Assembly: GCF_024347455.1 (NCBI RefSeq)
Contig: NZ_AP025483.1
Coordinates: 3,534,001-3,598,000 of the forward strand
Direction: 5' to 3'
Origin: Vibrio echinoideorum
Lineage (GTDB): Bacteria; Pseudomonadota; Gammaproteobacteria; Enterobacterales; Vibrionaceae
DNA: 64,000 nt
Below the pieces are notes generated by a model. That model was not told the origin of the DNA and searched no databases. It saw only the letters and a list, made by a program, of their open reading frames with translations. Shown here in pieces: positions 54,986 through 64,000 of the stretch; position 1 is the first letter of the stretch; the number at the start of each line of letters is the position of its first letter. The position numbers were made by a program, and so were the translations under genes.

Positions 54986-55618
54986 TTATCCCTGACGCGA
55001 TAAAGTTACTAGATGACGCTCTCCATCAAGCTCTGGCACTTGCAAAGCTTTAATGTCTGTCACTGAACACCATTCAGGTAACAGGTCAATTTCGTCTCTA
55101 GGATGTTGTCCCTTAAGAGCCAAAAATACACCGGATTGCTCTTTAGGTAAATGGTGACACCACTCTACCATGTCTGTCATTGACGCAAATGCACGACTGA
55201 GTACTGCATCAAACTTTTCTTCAGGTTGAAATTCTTCAACGCGACTTTGAACCGGTACGACGTTATCGATACCCAATTCATGAACCACCTGCTTAATAAA
55301 ACGAATACGCTTACCTAAGCTATCTAGCAAGTAAAACTCACAGTCAGGATTCATGATTGAGAGAGGGATCCCAGGTAAACCAGGGCCCGTACCAACGTCA
55401 ATAAAGCGCTTACCTTGTAAGTGAGTGCTAACAATGATGCTATCTAAGATATGTTTCACCATCATTTCGAGCGGGTCACGAACTGACGTTAGGTTGTAAG
55501 CTTTGTTCCACTTGTTGAGTAACTCAACGTAACCAACTAATTGGCCACGTTGCTTTTCAGATACTTCAAGCTCAGTCTGGTCAATTAGGTGATCCAGTTT
55601 TTCGCGTAATACACTCAT
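54986..55618 (-). CDS. rsmG: 16S rRNA m7G527 methyltransferase RsmG (GidB)
   Basis: SAM-dependent methyltransferase (210 aa) for G527 of 16S rRNA; loss gives low-level streptomycin resistance in other bacteria. SAM motif [15 protein letters not shown], and [12 protein letters not shown] in the adenosine site. ATG overlaps the mnmG stop by one base (TAATG), showing translational coupling. Confidence 0.96.
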   Translation of the reverse strand: MSVLREKLDHLIDQTELEVSEKQRGQLVGYVELLNKWNKAYNLTSVRDPLEMMVKHILDSIIVSTHLQGKRFIDVGTGPGLPGIPLSIMNPDCEFYLLDSLGKRIRFIKQVVHELGIDNVVPVQSRVEEFQPEEKFDAVLSRAFASMTDMVEWCHHLPKEQSGVFLALKGQHPRDEIDLLPEWCSVTDIKALQVPELDGERHLVTLSRQG

Positions 55619-57513
55619 TATGCTTCCTCACCCTTTTTCAACAGGCCGTGTTTTTTAAGATAAACCAATAAAATAGAGATTGCTGCAGGCGTAATGCCTG
55701 AAATACGAGAAGCAATGCCAATTGAATCAGGCTTAGCTGTTGTTAGCTTTAGAACCACTTCGTTGGAAAGCCCTTTCACCTGACTGTAATCGATATCAGC
55801 AGGCAGCTTGGTATTTTCATGGCGTAGTGATTTTTCAATTTCATCTTGTTGGCGCTGAATATAACCATCGTACTTAACTTGGATCTCAACTTGCTCAGAA
55901 GCTTGTTGATCTTCCAGTGCCGGACCAAAACGATCTAACGAAGTTAGCTGTGAATAAGTCATTTCAGGGCGACGAAGAAGATCCTCACCACTCGCTTCAC
56001 GAGACATTGGTGTTTTGAGGATCTGGTTCAGTTGATCAACATCTTCAGATTTTGGATTGATCCACGTTTCTTTTAGACGTTGACGTTCTTTCTCCATGTT
56101 TTCTACTTTCTCGTTGAATCGAGCCCAACGAGCATCATCCACCAAGCCAAGCTCACGAGATTTTTCAGTCAAACGAATATCCGCGTTGTCTTCACGCAAC
56201 AACAAACGGTATTCCGCGCGAGAAGTAAACATGCGGTAAGGTTCTTTGGTACCCATGGTCGATAGGTCATCAATAAGAACGCCCATGTAAGCTTGGTCGC
56301 GACGCGGGCTCCAGCCTTCTTTGCCTTGCGTAAACAAGCTTGCATTAAGACCCGCCATCAAACCTTGTGCTGCCGCTTCTTCGTAGCCAGTCGTGCCGTT
56401 GATTTGACCAGCAAAGAACAGACCCTTGATAAACTTAGTTTCGTAAGTCAGCTTCAGGTCGCGAGGATCAAAGAAATCGTACTCAATCGCATAACCAGGA
56501 CGAACGATGTGAGCATTTTCAAAGCCCTTCATTGAACGAACGATTTGAACCTGAACATCAAACGGCAGACTTGTCGAGATACCATTCGGGTATAGCTCAT
56601 GGGTCGTTAGGCCTTCAGGTTCAATAAAAATTTGGTGACTATTCTTGTCAGCAAAACGCATCACTTTGTCTTCAATCGATGGACAGTAGCGCGGGCCAAT
56701 ACCTTCAATCACGCCCGCGTACATTGGGCTACGATCGAGATTGGCGCGAATAACGTCATGCGTATTTTCGTTAGTGTGCGTGATGTAGCATGGAATTTGG
56801 CGAGGCTGTTGAGCTCGGTTACCCATGAACGAGAATACAGGTGTTGGGTTATCACCGTGCTGAACCTCTAACTCTGAAAAATCAACGCTACGTGCATCGA
56901 TACGAGGAGGTGTACCCGTTTTCAGGCGATCAACTCGGAATGGAAGATCACGAAGACGGGCAGCCAGTGCGATCGATGGTGGATCACCAGCACGACCGCC
57001 TGAAGAGCTTTCCATACCAATATGGATTTTTCCACCTAGAAATGTGCCGACCGTCAGTACCACTGCGTTAGCGCGGAACTTAAGGCCCATCTGTGTAACA
57101 ACACCCACCACTTGATCCTGTTCAACGATCAAGTCATCAACCGATTGTTGAAACAGAGTTAGGTTTGGCGTGTTTTCAAGAACATTTCGAACAAAGGCTT
57201 TGTAAAGCGCGCGGTCAGCTTGTGCACGAGTTGCACGTACCGCAGGACCTTTTGATGCGTTTAACGTTCTGAACTGAATACCTGCATGATCAATAGCTTG
57301 CGCCATTAATCCACCCATTGCATCGACCTCTTTTACCAAGTGGCCCTTACCGATCCCACCAATAGCAGGGTTGCAAGACATTTGTCCCAACGTATCGATA
57401 TTATGAGTGAGTAGTAACGTACTTTGACCAGTACGTGCAGATGCGAGTGCGGCTTCCGTTCCTGCATGGCCACCACCAACAACGATGACGTCAAATTTTT
57501 CGTGATAAAGCAT
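55618..57513 (-). CDS. mnmG: tRNA uridine-5-carboxymethylaminomethyl enzyme MnmG (GidA)
   Basis: FAD-dependent partner of MnmE that modifies U34 of certain tRNAs. 631 aa. FAD motif [24 protein letters not shown]-type segment [15 protein letters not shown], and the C-terminal helical domain with [15 protein letters not shown]. MnmE is encoded on the far side of oriC. ATG at 57513 with SD GAGG; a longer frame to 57534 is not supported. It is transcribed away from oriC. Confidence 0.96.
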   Translation of the reverse strand: MLYHEKFDVIVVGGGHAGTEAALASARTGQSTLLLTHNIDTLGQMSCNPAIGGIGKGHLVKEVDAMGGLMAQAIDHAGIQFRTLNASKGPAVRATRAQADRALYKAFVRNVLENTPNLTLFQQSVDDLIVEQDQVVGVVTQMGLKFRANAVVLTVGTFLGGKIHIGMESSSGGRAGDPPSIALAARLRDLPFRVDRLKTGTPPRIDARSVDFSELEVQHGDNPTPVFSFMGNRAQQPRQIPCYITHTNENTHDVIRANLDRSPMYAGVIEGIGPRYCPSIEDKVMRFADKNSHQIFIEPEGLTTHELYPNGISTSLPFDVQVQIVRSMKGFENAHIVRPGYAIEYDFFDPRDLKLTYETKFIKGLFFAGQINGTTGYEEAAAQGLMAGLNASLFTQGKEGWSPRRDQAYMGVLIDDLSTMGTKEPYRMFTSRAEYRLLLREDNADIRLTEKSRELGLVDDARWARFNEKVENMEKERQRLKETWINPKSEDVDQLNQILKTPMSREASGEDLLRRPEMTYSQLTSLDRFGPALEDQQASEQVEIQVKYDGYIQRQQDEIEKSLRHENTKLPADIDYSQVKGLSNEVVLKLTTAKPDSIGIASRISGITPAAISILLVYLKKHGLLKKGEEA

Positions 57514-57528
57514 GAACCGACCTCGGGT

Positions 57529-57570
57529 ATTCAAACGTTTTCTAGATTGATAAAAAGGAGCGATATTCTA
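57529..57570 (-). promoter_or_regulatory. mnmG promoter with a PurR-like box
   Basis: On the minus strand a TAGAAT -10 box lies at 57570-57565 with only a weak -35. Downstream of the expected start site, ATTCAAACGTTTTCTA (57529-57544) matches 9 of 11 conserved PurR positions; a weaker AAACGTTT copy is at 57587-57602. Confidence 0.4.
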
Positions 57571-57599
57571 CCTGTTTTCATAGCTTGAGAAAACGTTTT

Positions 57600-57945
57600 T
57601 GGGATTTTTCGATAAAGCAGTTTTTAATTAATATAGATAAGATCTTTATAGAGATCTTTTATTATATCTATTATTAGGATCGAGGGTATCTGTGGATAAG
57701 TCAAAAATGATCAACAAGATCATGGATCTTTTTTGGATCAAAGTATGTGATCTAACTTTGATCATGATGAGGATTAGCTGGGATCAAAATGGCTACTTAT
57801 TCACAGGGGAGAATTAGCCTGAAAGTTATTATTTGGATAACTATAGGTTAATCACCGTATATGTATGATCTTATCCACAGGAGAAATTGAAAAAAATGAC
57901 ATATTTTTCGATTAATTTTTTAAAAAGTTATTCACAATCACGATA
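57600..57945. other. oriC: Origin of replication oriC (chromosome 1)
   Basis: The gene-free stretch 57514-57954 between mnmG and mioC, where oriC1 lies in Vibrio. The AT-rich unwinding region with GATCTTTATAGA and GATCTTTTATTAT 13-mer-like repeats is at 57641-57680 on the mnmG side. Four DnaA boxes are seen: TGTGGATAA at 57691-57699 (minus orientation), TTATTCACA at 57797-57805, TTATCCACA at 57871-57879 and TTATTCACA at 57928-57936. Eleven GATC sites occur in 57641-57870, fitting Dam/SeqA control. I could not identify a convincing IHF site. Confidence 0.93.
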
Positions 57946-57954
57946 TTCAGAGAT

Positions 57955-57981
57955 AAAAAAAGCGGCATAAGCCGCTTTTTT
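57955..57981 (-). terminator. Terminator after mioC, at the edge of oriC
   Basis: AAAAAAGCGGC pairs with GCCGCTTTTTT around ATAA; on the minus strand it ends in a T-run. It would stop mioC transcription before it enters oriC. Confidence 0.85.
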
Positions 57982-57995
57982 AGAGAAAGGAGGGG

Positions 57996-58430
57996 TTAAA
58001 ACTGGTCACTATGATCGCTAAACCACTCTTCAGCGGCGTCTTCTGGCACCGGAGTTTCAAGTATATCGATGGTAAAACAGGCTGAAATAGGGTGAGCTCC
58101 GAGTTCTTCCAGTTGGCTGTGGACTGATTTTCCCGCCAAACAGAAGGTATCATAACTAGAATCACCAAGCGCCACGACAGCAAAACGAACCTGATTTAAG
58201 TCTGGAGACTGTTGAGTCAATGCGTTGATAAACGGCTTAATATTGTCTGGAAATTCGCCTGCACCATGAGTTGAGGTAACCAGTAACCAAACGTCTTGTT
58301 GTGGAATCTCATTGTATTCAGGTTGATTGTGAAGGGTTATCTTATGCCCTTGCTCCTCAAGAAGATCATTAAGGTGATCGCCAACGTATTCGGCACCGCC
58401 CAAAGTACTGCCTGTTATAATGTGGATCAT
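57996..58430 (-). CDS. mioC: MioC, flavodoxin-like FMN-binding protein
   Basis: A 144-aa short flavodoxin with the FMN phosphate loop [16 protein letters not shown] and the segments [14 protein letters not shown] and [12 protein letters not shown]. In E. coli it is involved in biotin synthase electron transfer. It is transcribed towards oriC, and a terminator separates it from the origin. Located between mnmE and oriC as in V. cholerae. Confidence 0.92.
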   Translation of the reverse strand: MIHIITGSTLGGAEYVGDHLNDLLEEQGHKITLHNQPEYNEIPQQDVWLLVTSTHGAGEFPDNIKPFINALTQQSPDLNQVRFAVVALGDSSYDTFCLAGKSVHSQLEELGAHPISACFTIDILETPVPEDAAEEWFSDHSDQF

Positions 58431-58445
58431 TAAGCTGTCCTTACA

Positions 58446-58476
58446 AAAGAAAAAGGCCAGCGCGAGCCGGCCTTTA
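58446..58476 (-). terminator. Terminator after mnmE
   Basis: AAAGGCC(A)GC pairs with GC(C)GGCCTTT around GCGA with one mismatch; the minus-strand 3' flank is TTTCTTTTG. It lies just before the mioC start. Confidence 0.75.
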
Positions 58477-58480
58477 AAGG

Positions 58481-59842
58481 TTATTTACCGATACAGAATG
58501 AAGAGAAGATGCGACCTAAAAGATCATCAGAACTGAATTCACCCGTTATCTCATTAAGGTACTGTTGGGTGATACGAAGTTCTTCCGCTAAGATCTCGCC
58601 AGCCATGTAGCCTTCAAGCTGTTGTTGACCGATATCTAGGTGCTCAGACGCTCGTTCAAGTGCATCTAAGTGACGACGTCGTGCCATAAAGCCGCCTTCA
58701 TGACCACCAGCAAAGCCCATGCATTCTTTAAGATGGCTACGTAATGCGTCGACTCCTTCGCCTGTTTTAGCTGATAATCGAATCAACGTAGGATCGTTAA
58801 CGTAACAAATACCGAGATCTTCACTGGTTTGATCTGCTTTATTACGGATCACTGTCATACCGATGTTATTTGGTAGTCGATCAACGAAATCTGGCCATAT
58901 ATCTTGTGGGTCAGTCGCGTCTGTTGTGGTGCCATCGACCATAAATAAAACGCGGTCTGCCTGAGCTATTTCTTCCCAAGCACGTTCAATACCGATTTTT
59001 TCTACTTCATCAGAAGCATCACGCAGGCCTGCAGTATCGATAATATGCAGTGGCATACCATCAATATGGATATGTTCACGCAGTACATCACGCGTGGTAC
59101 CGGCAATATCGGTCACAATCGCAGACTCTTTACCTGACAGCGCATTCAATAAGCTTGATTTACCGGCATTTGGGCGACCTGCAATCACGACTTTCATGCC
59201 TTCACGCATAATAGCGCCTTGATTGGCTTCTTGTCGTACGGCTTCGAGGTTGTCGATGATAGCTTGTAAGTCAGTACTTACTTTACCGTCCGCAAGAAAA
59301 TCAATTTCTTCTTCAGGGAAGTCGATAGCCGCTTCAACATAGATTCGTAGGTAAATCAGTGAATCAACTAGCGTGTTAATACGTTTAGAGAATTCACCTT
59401 GTAGCGATTGTAGAGCCGATTTTGCTGCTTCTTCTGAGCTTGCATCAATTAAGTCAGCAATCGCTTCTGCTTGCGTTAAGTCCATCTTGTCGTTCAAAAA
59501 GGCGCGCTCTGAGAACTCACCAGGACGCGCAGCTCGCACGCCTGAAATAGTAAGGATACGTTTGATTAGCATATCCATAACCACTGGGCCGCCGTGGCCT
59601 TGCAACTCTAATACGTCTTCGCCGGTAAACGAGTGCGGGTTAGGGAAGTAAAGCGCGATACCTTGGTCGAGTTCGATGCCATCGTCAGATTTAAACGGTA
59701 GGTACTCAGCGTAGCGAGGCTTGAGTGTTTTTCCTGTTACTTCTAGAGCAACCTGAGTCGCCAATGGGCCGGAAACGCGGATAATACCGACGCCACCACG
59801 GCCGGGCGCGGTCGCTTGAGCAACAATCGTATCTGTAGTCAT
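58481..59842 (-). CDS. mnmE: tRNA modification GTPase MnmE
   Basis: GTPase partner of MnmG in U34 modification. 453 aa: an N-terminal formyl-THF-binding domain ([21 protein letters not shown]), helical regions, and an inserted G domain with GRPNAGKSS (G1), DTAG (G3) and NKAD (G4). It ends FCIGK, the conserved C-terminal cysteine motif. The longer frame to 59860 lacks support. Confidence 0.96.
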   Translation of the reverse strand: MTTDTIVAQATAPGRGGVGIIRVSGPLATQVALEVTGKTLKPRYAEYLPFKSDDGIELDQGIALYFPNPHSFTGEDVLELQGHGGPVVMDMLIKRILTISGVRAARPGEFSERAFLNDKMDLTQAEAIADLIDASSEEAAKSALQSLQGEFSKRINTLVDSLIYLRIYVEAAIDFPEEEIDFLADGKVSTDLQAIIDNLEAVRQEANQGAIMREGMKVVIAGRPNAGKSSLLNALSGKESAIVTDIAGTTRDVLREHIHIDGMPLHIIDTAGLRDASDEVEKIGIERAWEEIAQADRVLFMVDGTTTDATDPQDIWPDFVDRLPNNIGMTVIRNKADQTSEDLGICYVNDPTLIRLSAKTGEGVDALRSHLKECMGFAGGHEGGFMARRRHLDALERASEHLDIGQQQLEGYMAGEILAEELRITQQYLNEITGEFSSDDLLGRIFSSFCIGK

Positions 59843-59932
59843 AGTTGTGCCTGCTAGCATGTGAGAGCCAAAAAGGGGCGTTCACGATTAATCAATTAGC
59901 TGAATTGTAATCAGCTAAAAACAAAAAGGCGA

Positions 59933-59958
59933 CCTTTTGGTCGCCTTTCTTTATCTCT
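59933..59958 (-). terminator. Terminator after yidC
   Basis: AAAAAGGCGACC pairs with GGTCGCCTTT around TTTT; the minus-strand 3' flank is TTTTTGTTTTT. It lies 15 bases after yidC. Confidence 0.85.
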
Positions 59959-59972
59959 TTCTATTATCGAAC

Positions 59973-61595
59973 TTACTTAGAGTGTAAGCCTTTCTTTTCC
60001 AGCGCTCGGTAGATAAGCGTTTGCTGAATCAGAGTTACGATGTTCGATACTAGCCAGTAAAGAACCAGACCTGAAGGGAAGAACAGGAAGAAGAATGTGA
60101 ACATAACCGGCATAAAGGTCATGATCTTCTGCTGCATTGGATCCGTTACAGTTGTCGGGCTCATCTTCTGGATTAGGAACATTGAAGCACCCATCAGAAG
60201 TGGCAAGATGTAGTATGGGTCTTGTGCTGAAAGGTCAGTAATCCAACCGAAGAACGGTGAGTGACGCAGTTCAACAGACTCCATTAGTGCCCAGTATAGC
60301 GAAATGAAGATAGGCATCTGCAAGACGATAGGTAAACAGCCACCAAGTGGGTTTACTTTCTCTTTCTTGTACAGCTCCATCATTTCTTGGCTCATGCGTT
60401 GGCGGTCATCGCCAATACGCTCACGCATTGCAGTCAGCTTAGGCTGAAGCATACGCATTTTCGCCATAGACGTGTACTGAGCTTTCGTTAGTGGGTACAT
60501 AGCACCACGAACGATGAAGGTTAGACAGATAATGGCTAGACCCCAGTTCACAACAATGCCTTGAATGAACGAAAGCAGAGTATGAAGTGGTTTAGCAATG
60601 AACCATAACCAACCGTAGTCAACTACTAGGTCTAGGTTTGGTGCAACTGCAGCCATTTGGTCTTGAAGTTTTGGACCAACCCAAAGCGTTGCTTTAAAGC
60701 TTGCTTCGTCGCCAGTAGCGATGGTTTTGTTCGGCATACGAACACCGATGTCGCCAAGGTTACCGATTACACGAGTGTAAAGGTTGCTGCCGGCTTCGTC
60801 GCGAGGAATCCATGCACTTGCAAAGTAGTGCTGAATCATCGCTGCCCAACCTTGACCATTTGCTAGGTTAAGAGACAGGTTGCGATCTTGCATATCGTCG
60901 AAGCTGTATTTTTTGTAACGCGTATCTTCCGTAGAGTAAGCACCACCACGGTAAGTTGGCATTGTTAGGCTACCACCGTCGTCCATAACGTTCTGACGTA
61001 GGTGAGCGTACATGCCGAATGTCGCGTTGTTACCAGAGTTGTTGACTACATCGTATTCAACATCCATTGCGTAGCTGCCACGCTTAAGGACGAATGTTTT
61101 CGTGTACTCAAGGCCGTTCGCTTGGTAAGTCATCGGGATGCGTAGTTCATCCTGACCATCAGCAAGTGTGAAGCTATCTGCTGATACTGTGTAGCTAGGG
61201 CGGTTTGTGCTGCTTAGGTCGATACCTTGAGGACCCACTAGACCGCTTTGAGCGATAAATTGGTGACCTGGTTCGTTCTTAAGAAGAACAAACGTATCTT
61301 CAGAATCGAATTCTGCAGAGTATTCATTTAGGTTTGCTTGAACGACATCACCACCAACCGTATCAATTGACAGAGTCAGTACATCAGTTGTTACTGTGAT
61401 AGTTTTTGCAGAAGCGACTTGTTGGCCCGGAGCTGGGTCTAAGTCATCTGCATAAGATGGCGCTGGTAGGGTGCTGCCAGATTGTGCCTGCTCAATCGCT
61501 TGTGGAGCTGGGTTCTTAGCTACGTTCCATTGTTGGAAAAGTAGGAAAGAAACCAAAGCCAATGCGATTAACAGGATATTACGTTGAGAATCCAT
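59973..61595 (-). CDS. yidC: Membrane protein insertase YidC
   Basis: Inserts inner-membrane proteins alone or with SecYEG. 540 aa: one N-terminal transmembrane helix ([18 protein letters not shown]), a long periplasmic beta-supersandwich domain (about 60-340), and the conserved five-helix core with [17 protein letters not shown], ending EKKGLHSK. It follows yidD by two bases. Confidence 0.97.
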   Translation of the reverse strand: MDSQRNILLIALALVSFLLFQQWNVAKNPAPQAIEQAQSGSTLPAPSYADDLDPAPGQQVASAKTITVTTDVLTLSIDTVGGDVVQANLNEYSAEFDSEDTFVLLKNEPGHQFIAQSGLVGPQGIDLSSTNRPSYTVSADSFTLADGQDELRIPMTYQANGLEYTKTFVLKRGSYAMDVEYDVVNNSGNNATFGMYAHLRQNVMDDGGSLTMPTYRGGAYSTEDTRYKKYSFDDMQDRNLSLNLANGQGWAAMIQHYFASAWIPRDEAGSNLYTRVIGNLGDIGVRMPNKTIATGDEASFKATLWVGPKLQDQMAAVAPNLDLVVDYGWLWFIAKPLHTLLSFIQGIVVNWGLAIICLTFIVRGAMYPLTKAQYTSMAKMRMLQPKLTAMRERIGDDRQRMSQEMMELYKKEKVNPLGGCLPIVLQMPIFISLYWALMESVELRHSPFFGWITDLSAQDPYYILPLLMGASMFLIQKMSPTTVTDPMQQKIMTFMPVMFTFFFLFFPSGLVLYWLVSNIVTLIQQTLIYRALEKKGLHSK

Positions 61596-61597
61596 CG

Positions 61598-61855
61598 TTA
61601 TTTATCTCTGTCTTGTTTTTGGACTGGTGGAACGGGGTCAAAGCCCCCTTCGTTCAAAGGATGGCATTTTAATAGACGTTTGCCTGATAACCAACACCCT
61701 TTTACAAAACCGTGAGCTTTCAACGCTTCTATCGCATATAAAGAGCAGGTTGGAGTAAATCGGCAGCGTGGGCCGATGAGTGGACTAATAAACCATCTAT
61801 AAAAATAGATGGGTATTAGCGCTATCCACGCGAAGGGCGAGACAGGCGAAGCCAT
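61598..61855 (-). CDS. yidD: Membrane protein insertion efficiency factor YidD
   Basis: A small membrane-associated protein (85 aa) that assists YidC. The conserved [21 protein letters not shown] and [12 protein letters not shown] are present. It overlaps the end of rnpA by 34 bases in another frame, typical of this operon. Confidence 0.94.
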   Translation of the reverse strand: MASPVSPFAWIALIPIYFYRWFISPLIGPRCRFTPTCSLYAIEALKAHGFVKGCWLSGKRLLKCHPLNEGGFDPVPPVQKQDRDK

Positions 61856-62187
61856 AATTTGTCGAGTAGCTTGAACATTTCTTCATTGCTTAAATCTTGC
61901 GCGCTCTTCTTAGCGATTACAACAAAATCTTTGTTAGGAAGTTTGTGTTGAGTGTTACGAAAGCTTTCACGAGTAAGACGCTTGAATCGGTTACGACCCA
62001 CGGCGGTTTTAATCTGCTTTTTCGGAACAGCTAATCCAAGGCGAGGATTTGAAAGAGAGTTATTTCGGGCAATGATGGTGAAATGAGGGGAGCCTGCTCG
62101 ATGAGCTTGCTTGAAGACATTTTGATAATGTTCGGGAGTTAACAAGCGTAACTCCCGACCGAAGGCTAGCTTATTCAAAATAATCAA
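61822..62187 (-). CDS. rnpA: Ribonuclease P protein component (TTG start)
   Basis: Protein subunit of RNase P, which matures the tRNA 5' ends. About 121 aa with the basic RNA-binding motif [20 protein letters not shown]. No ATG exists: the frame begins with TTG at 62187 (residues MIILNKLAF) or TTG at 62178; no clear SD is seen for either, so the start is uncertain by three codons. It lies 3 bases after rpmH, so it may be coupled to it. Confidence 0.93.
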   Translation of the reverse strand: MIILNKLAFGRELRLLTPEHYQNVFKQAHRAGSPHFTIIARNNSLSNPRLGLAVPKKQIKTAVGRNRFKRLTRESFRNTQHKLPNKDFVVIAKKSAQDLSNEEMFKLLDKLWLRLSRPSRG

Positions 62188-62190
62188 AGA

Positions 62191-62325
62191 TTACTTAGAA
62201 AGACGCTTACGGCCTTTTGCACGACGTGCATTGATTGTTGCGCGACCGTTCTTAGTAGCCATGCGAGCACGGAAACCGTGAGTACGCTTACGCTTTAGAA
62301 CTGTAGGTTGAAAAGTGCGTTTCAT
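62191..62325 (-). CDS. rpmH: 50S ribosomal protein L34
   Basis: A 44-aa very basic protein, beginning [19 protein letters not shown] and ending [11 protein letters not shown], a full match to bacterial L34. It is the first gene of the rpmH-rnpA-yidD-yidC unit. SD-like AAGGTAA lies before the ATG on the minus strand. Confidence 0.96.
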   Translation of the reverse strand: MKRTFQPTVLKRKRTHGFRARMATKNGRATINARRAKGRKRLSK

Positions 62326-62437
62326 TGTAATTACCTTACTGATCAGTAGTTTTAGGTTTTTGTTAAACCCGGCGTGGGCATATTTTCTCTTCTTTATATA
62401 AGAAAGGAAAACCGACGCCTCTCAACAAAGAGGCGGA

Positions 62438-62466
62438 ATTGTAATCACTGTCACAAAAAGTGTCAA
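62438..62466 (-). promoter_or_regulatory. rpmH operon promoter
   Basis: On the minus strand TTGACA (62466-62461), a 17-base spacer and TACAAT (62443-62438): close to the sigma-70 consensus. The leader has a perfect GCCTCT/AGAGGC hairpin at about 62417-62434. Leader length to the rpmH ATG is about 105 bases. Confidence 0.85.
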
Positions 62467-62519
62467 TGATTGGGTTAACTAAAATTCCGGTCGGGGGATT
62501 ATACGTAGAATAACTAAAA

Positions 62520-63269
62520 TCACAAGGATCCTTCGTCGATCCCAACCTTATTTAAGAATTTTTTTAATTTTGGATCCTGTGGACTACCAAAAATATCCTG
62601 TGGAGATCCCTGTTCGACAATGTGGCCATCAGCCATGAAGATCACTCGGTCTGCGACCTCTCTAGCGAACTGCATTTCATGAGTAACCACCAGCATGGTT
62701 TGATGCTGATTTGCCAATTTTTTCATGAGGTTAAGTACTTCGCCAACCCACTCAGGATCGAGTGCTGAAGTCGGCTCATCGAACAATAAAAGCTCTGGCT
62801 GAAGGGCCATTGCGCGGCCAATACCAACACGTTGTTGCTGACCACCAGAAAGCGCTGCTGGATAACTATCAGCTTTCTCTCCTAGGCCTATATCGTCGAG
62901 TATTTGTTGAGCTTTTTCATGAGCTTGCTGCTTTTTCCAACCACGAACGGTAATCAAACCTTCTGCAATATTCTGCTTCGCGGTTTGATGGGCAAATAGT
63001 GCATAGTTTTGGAATACGAAACCGGTCTTACGACACAGTGCAAGCACCTCTGCCTTAGTATGTTTCTGAGTATCAACCTTGATATCATCAATCGAAATAA
63101 CACCTTGATCGGCTTGCTCTAGAAAATTTACACAGCGTAATAATGTAGATTTACCCGTTCCACTTGAACCTATGATGACAATTATCTCACCTTGCTTGAT
63201 TTCTAGGTCGATTCCTTTCAATACTTCGGTGTCACCAAATTGCTTGTGGATATTTTGTAATTTGATCAT
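62520..63269 (-). CDS. Polar amino-acid ABC transporter ATP-binding protein
   Basis: ABC ATPase (249 aa) of the polar amino-acid uptake family. Walker A GSSGTGKST, the Q-loop in GFVFQNYALFAHQTA, signature LSGGQQQR, Walker B LLLFDEPTSAL and the switch histidine VVTHEMQFA are all present, so it should be active. The stop overlaps none; its ATG overlaps the permease stop by four bases. Cystine, glutamine or arginine are all possible substrates, and the sequence alone does not decide. Confidence 0.92.
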   Translation of the reverse strand: MIKLQNIHKQFGDTEVLKGIDLEIKQGEIIVIIGSSGTGKSTLLRCVNFLEQADQGVISIDDIKVDTQKHTKAEVLALCRKTGFVFQNYALFAHQTAKQNIAEGLITVRGWKKQQAHEKAQQILDDIGLGEKADSYPAALSGGQQQRVGIGRAMALQPELLLFDEPTSALDPEWVGEVLNLMKKLANQHQTMLVVTHEMQFAREVADRVIFMADGHIVEQGSPQDIFGSPQDPKLKKFLNKVGIDEGSL

Positions 63270-63937
63270 CGTACGTACGCCTTATTCAGTTTCACTTCAG
63301 CCCAAATTTGAATACGAGTGAGGATAATAACCACGCCCCAATAAATCAGCGCTACCGCAAGGAACGCCTCAAAGAATCGGAAACTTGAAGACGCTTCCAT
63401 TTGAGCTTTAGCCATGATTTCTGCCACACCTAAGGTGAAAGCAAGGGAAGTCGACTTAATCATGTCTATGAAATAGTTCATCAAAGAAGGCAGCGCTACA
63501 CGGGTTGCTTGTGGCAAGATCACTCGACGCATGGCTTGGCTGGTTGTCATTCCAACAGACAGACTGGCTTCCATTTGGCTACGATCGATACCGATAATAG
63601 CTGCGCGAATACTTTCAGCCATGTAGGCCGCAAAGTGCAGGGTTAAACCGATAACGGCGGCGCCAAAAGCATCGAGTCCAACCATCCACGGAAACACTTG
63701 TGGTAGGCCGTAATAAAGAAGGAACAGCTGTACCAGCAGTGGTGTGCCTCGGAAGAAGCTAATATACAGCTGGCTCAGTTGATCGAGTACTGGGATTTTG
63801 AATACACGGATGTTCGCCAGTATCAAAGATAGAATTAGGGCGAAAAATAAGCCCCAAATTGCCATCTCCATAGTAGTGCCTAAATACTTCAGAAGTATTG
63901 GCAACAGGCCTAGCATGTAATTAAAGTCAAATCCCAT
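63266..63937 (-). CDS. Polar amino-acid ABC transporter permease
   Basis: Inner-membrane permease (223 aa) of the HisM/GlnP family with about five helices, starting YLGTTMEMAIWGLFFALIL. The family signature EASLSVGMTTSQAMRRVILPQA, which contacts the ATPase, is intact. It is translated with the ATPase by a four-base overlap. The usual third component, a periplasmic binding protein, would lie upstream on the minus strand at the window edge. Some resemblance to cystine permeases (TcyL) is only an impression. Confidence 0.9.
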   Translation of the reverse strand: MGFDFNYMLGLLPILLKYLGTTMEMAIWGLFFALILSLILANIRVFKIPVLDQLSQLYISFFRGTPLLVQLFLLYYGLPQVFPWMVGLDAFGAAVIGLTLHFAAYMAESIRAAIIGIDRSQMEASLSVGMTTSQAMRRVILPQATRVALPSLMNYFIDMIKSTSLAFTLGVAEIMAKAQMEASSSFRFFEAFLAVALIYWGVVIILTRIQIWAEVKLNKAYVR

Positions 63938-63981
63938 AATCTATCTCATATTTTTATTGGAAGTATTGTTTAGAAATACTG

Positions 63982-64000
63982 TTAGTTCAGGCTTTTTAAT
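63982..64000 (-). CDS. Possible 3' end of an upstream gene (partial)
   Basis: On the minus strand an open frame enters from the window edge and ends in a TAA after the residues LKSLN, 44 bases before the permease. The position suits the substrate-binding protein gene of this transporter. Too little is visible to be sure that the frame is real. Confidence 0.25.

Noticed and set aside
57736..57765. IHF site in oriC
   Set aside because: GATCAAAGTATG and TAACTTTGATC resemble the consensus but fail at the required spacing.

Overview
The window is a piece of a gammaproteobacterial chromosome that looks like chromosome 1 of a Vibrio species. The gene order is mnmG, an origin with DnaA boxes, mioC, mnmE, yidC, yidD, rnpA, rpmH, then an amino-acid ABC transporter. 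Together with an rRNA operon whose spacer carries Glu-Lys-Ala-Val tRNAs and the YrdA/TsaC/DprA and IlvGMEDA loci, this is the layout known for Vibrio oriC1. A Splendidus-clade species is possible, but that is only an impression. Almost everything is core genome. I see no insertion sequence, prophage, CRISPR array or defence island.

Layout. (1) 1-5.3 kb: the C-terminal two thirds of an RND efflux pump, ubiK, and the divergent ilvC/ilvY pair. (2) 5.3-11.5 kb: a complete rRNA operon on the minus strand (16S, four tRNAs, 23S, 5S, tRNA-Ser) with two promoters and two boxA sites. (3) 11.5-20 kb: yrdA, then yrdB, aroE, hemF and tsaC on the minus strand, purEK on the plus strand, and yrdD, smg, dprA and a LysM protein on the minus strand. 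(4) 20-26.7 kb: def, fmt, rsmB, trkA, trkH and a small exported protein. (5) 26.7-35.3 kb: trhA, a Spo0M-like protein, two tiny ORFs not described before as far as I know, yihD, ccoG, srkA, dsbA, an outer-membrane barrel and comM. (6) 35.4-42.1 kb: the ilvL attenuator and an intact ilvGMEDA operon. (7) 42.2-46 kb: punR/punC and glmU. (8) 46.1-53.1 kb: the complete atpIBEFHAGDC operon. (9) 53.3-57.5 kb: parB, parA, rsmG and mnmG. (10) 57.5-58 kb: oriC. (11) 58-64 kb: mioC, mnmE, yidC, yidD, rnpA, rpmH and a polar amino-acid ABC transporter cut by the window edge.

How the parts work together. Branched-chain amino-acid synthesis is split between ilvGMEDA, controlled by a leader-peptide attenuator, and ilvC, controlled by IlvY about 31 kb away. 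Highly expressed genes (rrn, atp) are transcribed away from oriC. ParA/ParB, MnmG/RsmG, MnmE and MioC flank the origin. DprA and ComM are competence proteins, and DsbA, SrkA and CcoG belong to envelope, stress and respiratory maturation functions.

The observations most worth checking are mostly cis-regulatory. They are a tiny two-ORF transcription unit under candidate Fur boxes and an 18-bp palindrome (28.36-28.72 kb), a 13-codon upstream ORF overlapping the rsmB start by ATGA, an intrinsic terminator that contains the possible srkA ribosome-binding site, a tandem repeat that generates the trkH start codon, and a 24-bp perfect palindrome ahead of trhA.
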